Below, piece after piece: positions 33,498 through 43,347 of a stretch of DNA of 64,000 nt. Source of the stretch: Lunularia cruciata (lineage: Eukaryota; Streptophyta; Marchantiopsida; Lunulariales; Lunulariaceae); assembly GCA_948567375.1 (NCBI GenBank), contig OX419755.1:49481001-49545000 (forward strand), in the 5' to 3' direction. Position 1 is the first letter of the stretch. Every line of letters begins with the position of its first letter. The position numbers and the translations under genes are program-made. The notes beneath the pieces were generated by a model. It had not been told where the DNA came from. It saw only the letters and a program-made list of their open reading frames with translations, and searched no databases.

Positions 33498-33505
33498 TAT
33501 TTATA
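33498..33505 (-). promoter_or_regulatory. TATA box of family-2 LTR
   Basis: TATAAATA on the minus strand, conserved in the other family-2 LTRs (CTATAAATACCAAAGCC and close variants). The GAAnnTTC array begins about 22 bp upstream of it. Confidence 0.75.
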
Positions 33506-33526
33506 GGTAGTATACAAGGCCCTTGA

Positions 33527-33727
33527 GAAGCTTCTCAAGAAGCTTCTTTGAGCCGCTTTCTTAGAGTGCAAGCCAAGTTAACTAGGAAACTTCTCAAGAA
33601 GCTTCCTTCTAGAAGCCGCCTACTTGTCAAGCAAGCTAAACTAGTTAGAAGCTTCTAGAAGCTTCCTTCCAGAAGCTACTTGCTTGGAGTGCAAGTTAAC
33701 TAGTCAGGAAGCTTCCCAAGAAGCTTC
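33527..33727 (-). promoter_or_regulatory. Heat-shock-element-like array in family-2 U3
   Basis: Eight exact GAAnnTTC motifs lie at 33527, 33539, 33586, 33598, 33648, 33658, 33708 and 33720. They form four pairs with 10-12 bp between starts within a pair and 59-62 bp between pairs. The pair at 33648-33665 reads GAA-gc-TTC-ta-GAA-gc-TTC, four alternating units at 2-bp spacing, the classical layout bound by heat-shock factor trimers. The motif is symmetrical, so strand is not decisive. Function is inferred from the motif only. The array is partly kept in all four recognisable family-2 LTRs. Confidence 0.6.
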
Positions 33728-33823
33728 CTAGATGCTTTTGGAATATTCTAGACTAAATTGGCTTATTCTCTACTTTGTTAACTTTACTAACTACGTCGTT
33801 GAACTCCCTATTGTTACAACTGG

Positions 33824-36328
33824 CCTATCAACAACCACAAAATGAGAGGAAATTAGGGACACCAAGAGAGCTCAACTACCAAAAAATGTTATAGGTTCCA
33901 TCTTCTCCATAGATAACAAGCCAATCTCTCCACACAAGATTGGCAAAGCCGTTTGTCTACATGCCAAATCCCCTATCACACACTCAAATGTCCTTGGTCC
34001 AATAATATCACCAAAGACTATCATAATCCTCTTATCAAAGGCTCTTAGACGTGATAGGAAGGACAAGGAGGAGGGAATTATATGGATGAGGTATGTAAAA
34101 GACCAAGACCCAGAAGAGAAACAGGAGAATGTAAGATCACATTGGGACCCTTGAATGAGGGAAAACTCCAAATCCTAGCATGAGATTTGGCTCTCATATT
34201 TATAAGGAGCATACAAGGCTCTTGAGAAGCTTCTCAAGAAGCTTCCTTGAGCCGCTTTCTTGGAATGCAAACCAAGTTAATCGGGAAGCTTCTCAAGAAG
34301 CTTCCTTCTTGAAGCCGCCTACTTGGCATGCAAGTTAAGCTGGTTGGAAGTTTCTAGAAGCTTTCTTCTAGAAAATATTTATTTGGAGTGCAAGCTAAGG
34401 TAGTGGGAAGCTTCTCAAGAAGCTTCTTAGATACTTCTCGGATATTCTATGCTAATTTGGCCTCTCCACTACTTTGTTAGCCTTGACTAACTTTGTCACT
34501 AAACTCCATATTGTTACAAGGTATGATGGTTGACAAGTAATACTAGAAGAAACTATACCAAATGCCACTTGCCGATCTCCTAGTAACAAAAGATCATCCA
34601 CATGGAGAACATTGTCTTCAAGGGCAACGTCTAAGAAGCATGTGATAAAATCCTTGGATCCTATTGGCACTCTAAGAACAAGTAGTCAATTCATAGATGT
34701 GATACATCCATTGGGAAGCTCAAGGTATGGAGGGATACCTAAAGGGAACCATGACCTGCACTTTGACACCTTGACTCTCAAGCCTACCAGATGTAGCTTG
34801 GTAGCCAAGTGGTCAAAGGCCTGCCTAATCTAATCTACAAGATCCACAATGTATGTATCATCTACCAAGGAAGGAAATACACAACCTAACATTGCCAAAG
34901 TAGTAGATAAGAAAGCTCTAAAGTGAGCTATGGCAAATAAAGGTCCCCCTAAAGGATCTCTCTGATGTGTACCAACAATTAACTCCAAGATGGTAACTCC
35001 GTCTTGTGAACAACCATGCTAGTAGTAAAGGGAAGCAAGAGAGCCATAAAAAGACCGCATAAAAGGAATAAGACTCGCCAAGAATCCACCAACCTTCCTA
35101 AGCTCTCTAAAGATGGATGCCCATGAGACATTGTTAAAAGTGTTCTCAATATCTACCTATAGGACAACCTACTTTGGACGGATAACTAGGAGTGCCTTAA
35201 TGCTTAGAGATATAGCTTCACATCCTCTAAGTGTAACTACTCCAAACTGATGTGGACTGAGGTGCTATCAAAAGTGAGAATGATGAAGGACAATGGTATG
35301 ACTGACCAATGAAAAAAGACCTCTCTAATAGCAATTGGTCTAATGCCCCTCATGTCCTTGTCCATCACAAGAAGTTGACTAGCACCTAACACCCGACTAA
35401 CAAACATATGAATGTCTCCTCTCATTATTGTTGCAACCACTTGAAACTCGATAAAATTATTGGAAGGATCATTTGCTTGAAAGCAATCTCTAAGGTGCTC
35501 ATAAACCATCCTTGATAAGCCTCTTGAGGAAAGGTGAGAATCAATGCACAATACTTGTGCAAAAAGTGACCTATCAAGATATAAAGGCTGCTCAGGTTGA
35601 TAATCTAAGACCTCTAGTGATAGTCTCTCTACTACTATAGGATGTAGTGAGCGTAGGGAAGAGATAGTCTCATCAATAGGACTCACCATAGACAAAGTGT
35701 GTAGCACTTCTTTTGTTGTACTAAACTTTCCTTCTTGACCCAATGTTTTACACCATCATAATTGAGTGGAGTCTGTGGTATCTTGAAAAATCTATCTCCT
35801 AAAACGTGTAGCTCTAATAGACTCTTCTTGAAGTGCCATCCAATCCCTTGCTCAAAATTGATAAAATCTAACAACCACCTCTTTTTGCTCCGCACGTCCC
35901 CCCTCTAGCATAGCAAAGATACCATCAAGGAAGTAAGAGGAATATGAACCATGCTAACTTGTCCCAAGGGATCACAACAATCAAATGATTAAGTGGTAGG
36001 CGAAAAGCATATCTAGCCTCATTGTTAAGTGTATGGGGTAGCCTATGGAATAGACATGGACATGGAAAACTAGTCTCAAGTAACCCCAAAATGCAACCAA
36101 CATGAGAAGCTGACCACTCCCATGACTTGATTGATATCCCTAGAATGGTCAATGAAGGGATAAAAGAAGCATGCGTAATCTTGAGTGTCATTGTTGTCGA
36201 TGTGGTCACTCGTCTCACGCGGGCATCCCAAGTGGTCCAATCATAGTCCTTGTGCATCCTTCTCACATGGATCTTTATCCCTTGCAAGATAAAGTGTATG
36301 TGATACACCGGTCATCATGTATCCCAAG
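33824..36328 (-). pseudogene. LINE copy 1, 5' part: reverse transcriptase of a non-LTR-type element
   Basis: Minus strand, from high to low coordinates. 35743-35237 is the open N-terminal RT region (VYEHLRDCFQANDPSNNFIE, DMRGIRPIAIREVF). Then, across frameshifts, QRDPLGGPLFAIAHFRAFL near 34960 and the catalytic SLVDDTYIVD near 34870, the xxDD motif of this RT type. DFITCFLDVALEDNVLHVDD lies near 34630 and AFDKRIMIVFGDIIGPRTFE near 34050. A family-2 solo LTR sits inside at 34094-34518. The part from 35925 to 36308 (NNEARYAFRLPLNHLIVV) probably belongs but is less certain. At 33823 the sequence is cut by element C and resumes at 21553. The lack of LTRs and the QGDPLxxxLF-type motif point to a non-LTR element; the clade is not assigned. 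Confidence 0.8.
34094..34518 (-). repeat. Solo LTR of family 2 inside LINE copy 1
   Basis: 425 bp, same ends as the element C LTRs, with flanking duplication AGGTA at 34089-34093 and 34519-34523. No internal region remains, so it formed by LTR-LTR recombination. It carries seven GAAnnTTC motifs. Confidence 0.95.
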
Positions 36329-37072
36329 TGTAATACTCCGAGGACAAGAGAAGAGAGAAAACACAAATTTCACACTCAATCATCCGATGCCTCAAAGGAG
36401 CACCTTCTCTTTATTATTTAGACAAAGAGGATCTCCTCCAAGGAAGCTACACCATAGGATTAGGCACACAGATAGGTGATATGTCAGCAAGCTCCACCCT
36501 TGGATTAATTACTTGGTCATGTTGATGGGTGACATGTTGGTCTTGGTCCTATTTGGTTGCTCAAACAAGCTTTGACCATAGGGAATCTTTTAGAGAATCT
36601 TCTTGTAGGAATCTCAAAATCACATGGGTGATGTACCGTTGGAAAGCTCTTGACGAGACAAAGCAAGGGGGAGAGAAGGTCAGCCTTCCTTTTGTTGGGG
36701 GGGATCTTCACATTTTCAAGGCTTAATTCATCCGTTTTGGCCTCCAAAATTGCCTTCAAAGACTTCTGGCATATTTTGGTTCTTATTCCATTAGTAGAAG
36801 TCCCCTTTTGGTGATACTTCTTTCTAATTTTTTTATTCCATCATCTGTAACATCCTTTGAGATGTTACAAAACCAATTCTCACCTTTAAATCATATGTCT
36901 AACTATTGGTTCTAAGGTTTTCAAGTCTATTACAGTTTATGCACTATTAGAAGAAGTACTCTTTTGGTGATACTTCTATCTGATCTATTTCAACCATCAT
37001 GTATAACATCATTCCAGATATTACCAATCCGAATTTCACATCTAGATCATATGGCTAGGTCTTGGTATTACA
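36329..37072 (-). repeat. Solo LTR of family 1, minus orientation
   Basis: 744 bp. The + strand begins TGTAATACTCCGAGGACAAG and ends CTTGGTATTACA, the reverse complement of the element A and B LTRs, with the duplication CCAAG at 36324-36328 and 37073-37077. It contains the two-unit U3 repeat. Confidence 0.95.
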
Positions 37073-37327
37073 CCAAGCCACTCTAAGTGGCTCCACATTG
37101 GAAGGTGTAGCCATAGCTAGCACAAGAATAATGATAATAACACATGATGCTCTTCTCCATATCTCTCCATATCTCTCCATACCTACAAGACCACAACCCC
37201 TCACATCCAAATTCACATAGAAAAACAGTCTGTCCAAACTCTAAAAACTATAAATTCTCATGACTTTCAATTTACATCTCCAAAATTTTCAAACTAAATT
37301 CCTATGGAACTTAATCATGAAAACCAA

Positions 37328-38088
37328 AATATTAGAAATGAAAATTCTAAACCCTTCACTCTCAAGGTGTAATGATCACTCTAAACCCAAAAAAACCTAA
37401 AAATCTTCATAACTTTCTACTCAATACTATGTAATTTTCAATCCAAATACAAATGCAACCGAAATTGAAAATTGAATGGATTCTAATGTTCACTAGAGTG
37501 CTATGTGCTGATTGCTGTGTGCTAGAGAGCCCTCACTAGATTGGTATGTGCTAGAGAGCACTCCGAAAATATAGATCTTTCTTCTCATATCTCTCACTAG
37601 ATTGGTATGTGCTAGAGAGCACTCCGATAATATAGATCTTTCTTCACATATCTCTCCCGTCTCCACCCTCCCACTAACTCTCCTTCCTCCTATTGCATAT
37701 TGGGACCATAAGTTCCTAGCTCCATTTTCCAAAAACTGAAAATATTAGAAATGAAAATTCTAAATCTTTCACTCTCAAGGTGTAATGATCACTCTATACC
37801 CAAAAAAACCTAAAAATCTTCATAGAGGTTCTATTCAATTCTATGTAATTTTCAATCTAGATACTAATGCAACCGAATTTGAAAAAACGAATGGATTCTA
37901 ATGTTTACTCGAGTGATATGTGCCGGAGAGCACTCACTAGATTGGTATTGGTATGTGCTAGAGAGCACTCAAAAAATATGGATCTTTCTTCTCATATCTC
38001 TCCCGTCTCCACTCTCCCACTAACTCTCCTTCCTCCTATGCATATTGGGACCATAAGTTCTTGGCTCCGTTTTCCAAAAACTGTAAAA
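37328..38088. repeat. Large tandem duplication (about 413 bp unit)
   Basis: AATATTAGAAATGAAAATTC at 37328 recurs at 37741. Similarity runs through CCTAAAAATCTTCATA, TGCTAGAGAGCACTC and CTCTCCTTCCTCCTAT to the end near 38088. Unit 1 holds an extra internal copy of an ~70-bp piece (GATTGGTATGTGCTAGAGAG near 37530 and 37590), which accounts for its greater length. No coding potential recognised. Confidence 0.85.
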
Positions 38089-41008
38089 GATGCTAAAATT
38101 GGCAAACGCATGTAATTGCGAAGGAAACGAATGCTCCGGGAGCACTGTCCTGGCATGTGGCCGTTGAGTTGTCCAACCCGCAAGCTCACGCTACGTAGTA
38201 CCGTAATGGGCTTCTCGGGTACGCACTGCAGTGGCGCAGTTCTTTAATAATACTCAGAACGGTCATCTCCATCGCCTCCTCGTCCATCCACTTTCTTTTT
38301 TCCTCGTCGTGGCCGAGATAACGCCGAGACGAGAGGAGCTTGACATCAAACTAACGAGCGAAAGTAGAAGTGAGTGCTCTTGAGCTGCTCGAACGCAAGA
38401 TGAAACATAATCCTTCCGATGAATGCCCATTGCCCGTTCTGGTGATGTAAAGCAGAATTTAGCCAACATGTGAGTTTAGTTCGTGTCAGGTTTCGGGACG
38501 CTAACGGAATAGTCTAGTACTGACTAGAGCCGGAGAACGGGAAGAAGTTGACGAGAAGTGGAGAGGAGGAGAAGGAAAGAGGTCCAACGATGCGTATACA
38601 CTTCTAGGTACAACAGGGATTTACAGGTGTGTGGTAGTAGGCCTGGAGGGTCTTCCCCTTTGGTTCAGCTTAAGCTGACAGGGGCCGTGAAGGGTCCCTG
38701 AAGGCGGCGATATTGTTAGGGCAATAGACCTATACGGGCTGAAGTTCATATCTCAAGATTAGTGCCGCTGAAGATTGTTGAAGCGTCTCACCCACGAGGT
38801 CTCCTCTTCGAACGCTGGAGGTATGTTCAGGAATATAAAGATCGTGATTCGGTTGTATTAGTTGTAACATTGCTTTTGAGCCTTTAGGGTCCCATTTGCA
38901 AGGTGGTCCTCATCCATTCTGGCTAACTGCCTTGTTATGAGGGTGTCACATTTTCTGCCATGACATTTTATTGGAAAGCGTGTAGACGAAGGTTTTCTTC
39001 GATGAATGGGTACGGGAATGTATTATATACTTATGTGGCCACTCTTACCAAATAGTACACTTACATATCACCTTTTTGGATCTCCCGTTCTGCGCGTGGT
39101 TTCTGCTCCCATTAGTCGTATATATCACACCACTTTGGATGAATGTTGACCATATTTGTCAATTCCTGTGCGTTCATGCAGGCGATTAGGTGACGGACGG
39201 AAGACCCGTCCATTCCAGTATTGCTGCTCTCCAGTCTTAATCAACAGAAGGTGAGCGAATGTAACTTCTGAATTTTCATCGGTTTCTCAAATTAGAAATC
39301 GGGCCGCACCTTGCCATGTATGGTGCCCTGTGTACACGCTTTCAGATTAGGAGTTAGAATTCAAATCCACAGTCTTGTTTCTTAGCTGCCGTTATCGAAT
39401 GATCCTTATGCCAATGATCCTTATGATCCTTATGCCCTACCTTAAGTCTGCAAGTAGCAGGGGCTTCCCGACATTCATTAAGCTTGCAGATGTTCATCGT
39501 AAACGGGTACACGTATTTGAAGTCATTCACGGTAGATCATAGGAATGGAATTTCTGGAAGATTTCATGAAATGCAGAGGAGATTCCCACTATTGTAAGCT
39601 TGTCCAAAGACAGAGTTGGCTCTCTCTAGATGGAAGAGCCTAGATGAGTGAGCTATATTTTTATCAATCAAACGCCACCATATGCGCCGCTGAAGAAGGG
39701 TCTTGATTTCCACAACTTCTTGTTTCCATTATCTTTCCGTCAGGCTTTGCCTGCCGAGCCTCTTATTAACTCAACGGGCAAACTGCCTATAAACGAACTC
39801 AAGCTTTGTATCAAGAACACATTCTTGATGCATTGTCCTTGCTTTAACCGGTCGGGAAGTTGGTTGCCCTCAAATTATTACCCTATCAACAATAGCGAAT
39901 TATTAGAACGTCTTTCACCTGTCATTTGAATACAGTGGAGGAGAAATGGAATAATGCAGACCTCTTCAAGCGTCAAGTGTCCCTGACTGTCGCTTTCTTA
40001 TATGAGTCCACTTGTTGTGAACGCGTTAATTCTAAACTGAAGGCGTTCATGTGTCTAAACTCTCCGGACATTTTGTCGTTCTGTTTGAACGCCTTGCGCC
40101 CAGGGATAATCCTCAAGCGCAAAGTTACCTTTCTTGTACCCCTTCGCCCTTTGTACGTGGTCTCTCTGAGCTCTTAAGTTGCTATTGATAGAAATTTTTT
40201 CCAGTTCTCCGGTTTCAAAGTTTGTACTCGCATATGTCGATGAATGATTCCACCGCTTACAATTTTGTCATAGGCATGCCTCCTGGATATCAATGTTTGT
40301 TCTCTAACCAGTTGGGAAATTTTCTGTTCCGAGAGAGCTTTGTCAAGAAATTATCGTTTACAAAATCCTTCGGTGTAACTTGCCTCCTCTTGGATAAAGA
40401 ACTAGCGAGAGTTGTGCTAACTGAGAGAGACGCAAAATTTGAAATCCATCCTGAGAATGCTATCGATCATGTCTACGACTAGACTTAGATCAGGATCGAA
40501 AGAGTTAAAAGCTATGAGTTCTATATTTTTTTTAGTACCTACATGCTCTGACTTTTTTCATCGAGCTCCATAATTTCGTTCTTCAAACTAGAGTTTTCAA
40601 TAACTCAAAACTCATCTTCCTAGGACGTTTTTGCGTATTTATCGTTCAGTTTGAGCCTTATGCGGAGCCCATGGTAGACACATTTTATGTATTTCTTGCA
40701 TTTCTTGTTTTGTAAAAGCGCTTTTAGCAGATTTGGCCAGGACCTAGGTTGATGTTTAATGTTTGTGCAAAAACGTTTCATGTTTGATTTTCAGCTTCAC
40801 TACACTTAGTTAGACGCTTAGCTTGTTCTGGACAATCTAGTCGAGACTGAGCTTCAGCTTGACCTTCCTCTTGTATGTTCATCTTCATGCCATCAGACGC
40901 CTACAATGTACTTGTGCGAGCACATAGCATCTCACTTATCCGCCTAGACAAGAATGTTGATTTACTTGGACGAGAAGTTTCTGACGCCATTAAGCTCTTT
41001 TGGCAGGC
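38089..41008 (+). other. NUP35 upstream region
   Basis: GC content rises sharply at about 38100 compared with the AT-rich repeat before it. No separate gene is recognised. An acceptor-like end (CTCTTTTGGCAG, 40995-41006) lies two bases before the NUP35 start codon, so the gene probably has at least one upstream leader exon. One candidate is 39182-39250, bounded by TTCATGCAG and GTGAGCGA; this is tentative. Several short frames at 39648-40482 look like chance. Confidence 0.45.
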
Positions 41009-43347
41009 ATGAGTGCAGGGGTTCAAACGCGCAGTGCCGCGAGGGGACCAAGGTCACAGTCTGTGTTTTACCGGGACTTGTCAGCGTCTCCAGCCACGCG
41101 AGCGTCAACCCTTAGAGGTGATGCTGGCACCCCAAATTCGGCAGCTGCGGCGTTATGGAGGGAAAATATTGGAGGGATAGATCCTCCTCCTCCTCCCTTT
41201 TACACTCTTGAAGATCGGATTGAGCGATCTCCCGAGTCCACTACAGATCTTCTATTTCGCTCCCCAGATTCTAAGCTTCCATCGAGTAAGTCTCCAATGC
41301 TGAAAACAGTCCATTCACCTCCGAACGGACGTGGAGGTTATGGACTTCCTTATGGTGAAAGTCAAGCAGTTCAAGGTTCACCTAGTACTCCTCAACCGCA
41401 AGCATCTCCACGGACCAATTCCTGGTGGTCACCATTGAGGGAGAGAGGACTTTCCGACAGTGCTCTCAATAGGGACACCCCGGAAGGGGATGGATGCAGT
41501 CCTGTTTCTGGTGTTGTACAGCAATCACAATCTGGGGGTTTACTTACTTTACCTGCACCGAGAGAAATTGTACGGCCGGGCCTGCAGAGTAATGCTGCGA
41601 ATGAGAAAGGTGTTGAAGGCGAGGAGTGGGTTACCGTTTTCGGGTACTATCTTGATCTATCACGACCTATCTTGACCGCCATAATAAGTAACATTGTAGT
41701 AAGTAGGTCGCTTCAGACATAAGCTGAGATGTTCTTTTTGCAGGCATGTGTTGTTTATCGTTGACTATCAAAAGTGTGGTCCCCTTGAGTAGAAGAAGTA
41801 GAGGCTCGTACTTTATGGCGATCTAGCTTAGACGGGTAACTTTTTGAGGTCTTGCGAGAGAAAGTTAGGACACAAGACATCATTGTGTAACTACACCTAG
41901 GTAGTCTCTAGACCTTGTAGCTACTCCGTGCGCTCTGTACAATCGTCAGCATGCCAGAAACTATGTATGAGTACTGGCACTCCTGTCCAGTAGTTAGTCA
42001 TTATGAGGAATAAGTTGGCGTTGCTGTTCAGTCGTTTTGTCGAGCGTTTCCTTCTGTGCTTTGAGTTGGAAGGACTTATCGTGTCATAGAGCATTCGCGG
42101 ATATACACCATCGCAGTTCCAATACACACGCTCGCAGGGTTATTCTAAGTAACATCGTGCTGTAAAGTGTCTCCATCACTAACACTAGTCTGACGCGAGT
42201 TGCTATTTCTTGAGGCTACACTTTCTCACATTTATCCTAACTCCCGTGTATGCTTTGCCTACCACAGAGTCTGATTGCCACGTTACGGAATTCACACTCA
42301 TGATCACAATGTTAGAGTCTTGTCTAGTCTGGTCACGTGGATGTGAAACCGAGTTCTCGTAACTGGTATTGCAATCCATTACTTACTGTGTCTCGCACCT
42401 TACCTGATGTCTCGCACCACACATTCTGGTATGTTGGGAATCTGTTTGGACCAGCCCAAACGGGGAGAAAAAGCCGCTCAGAGTGCTCAGGAAACGACAA
42501 GACTAATTTATGTTTGGATTTGTTATGAATTTAGCTTCGGTGTGGAGGAAACGAACGCGGTCATGAGAGAATTCGAAAAGTGTGGGCCGATAGTGAATCA
42601 TGTTTCCGGTCCAGGTGGTGCAAACTGGGTCCATATTCAATATCAGGTAAATTACATATTTTCTCTTCAGTTTGAACCGACACTAGTAATGAGCTTCAAC
42701 TCTCGTTTGGTCATTTTATAATCAGGTTACGTAAAAAGACAGTGAACAGGTGTTTTCCATGACATGCTATGTTCGTGTTCTTCTTTACGAGAGGTTTTAC
42801 TCCTGTGGCAGTTATCTCCGTATATTATTCTGATGTCATTTTGGCACTCGAATACTGTCCGTAATGCGTAGTACGTCACCAGTTTCAGTTTGGACTCAAA
42901 ATTCGTTGGGATAGAATTATGGGCTCTCGAGTTTAAATATTTACTCATTATTATTTAGCATCGAATGTGATGGTCGTACTGTAGCGAGGCTGAACTTGAA
43001 TTAATCGAATTTTCTGTGTCTCGTCTCGGCAGAACTATTATGATGCTCAGAAAGCACTACAGAAGAATGGAATACAACTAAATGGTGCTCTCATAGTTGG
43101 TGTCAAGACACTAGATCCATTACAGCGTCAAGCTCTGTCAGATAAGATCAACAGAGGTGGACAGTCATTTATGACCCTTCCACCCCGAACTCCTGTCAGG
43201 AGCACCATCACGCTTGTGAAACCTTCCGCATGGTCTTCTTCGGCTCAACCGGCTGAATCAGGCACTACAGCACGTTCTGTTTCTGCGATCGCTTCGCCGG
43301 CAAAGTCAACTCTCTCTAAGCTTGTTGACATTGTTTTCGGAATGTAA
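41009..43347 (+). CDS. NUP35: NUP35 nuclear pore protein, 3 coding exons
   Basis: Coding exons 41009-41643, 42535-42646 and 43033-43347 have GT-AG introns and a continuous frame of 353 codons. NUP35 (yeast Nup53/59) is a scaffold protein of the inner ring that links pore subcomplexes and binds the nuclear membrane. Visible: SVFYRDLSASP at the N-terminus, AALWRENIGG and PPPPFYTLEDR (about residues 50-73), a Ser/Pro-rich unstructured stretch with NSWWSPLRERG near 140, LLTLPAPREIVRPG, then the NUP35-type RRM (MPPN) domain at about 205-290 (EEWVTVFG, NAVMREFEKCG, GPGGANWVHIQYQ, YDAQKALQKNG, LIVGVKTLDPLQRQAL). The C-terminus SPAKSTLSKLVDIVFGM is the amphipathic membrane-binding helix. No lesion is seen. 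The ATG is the first in frame after a likely acceptor site. Confidence 0.96.

Larger units (their letters stand above)
21554..33818 (-). mobile_element. Element C: Ty3-type chromovirus (family 2), split by element B
   Basis: The LTRs are 21554-21964 (3') and 33394-33818 (5'), flanked by the duplication ACTGG (21549-21553 and 33819-33823). Without element B (23044-29666 plus one 5-bp duplication) it is about 5.64 kb. Order on the minus strand: PBS, short upstream frame, gag, protease, RT, RNase H, integrase, chromodomain, PPT. It is inserted in LINE copy 1. All coding parts carry stops or frameshifts. Confidence 0.95.
33394..33818 (-). repeat. 5' LTR of element C
   Basis: 425 bp, with + strand ends TGTAAAAAACC and ATTGTTACA. 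The U3 (higher coordinates) is a row of four ~60-bp units starting near 33527, 33586, 33648 and 33708. Each unit has a pair of GAAnnTTC motifs and most contain a segment like GTGCAAGCCAAGTTAACTAG. Confidence 0.95.

Noticed and set aside
40222-40482. 86-codon open frame upstream of NUP35
   Set aside because: No recognisable motif, no matching splice context to NUP35, and its length is expected by chance.
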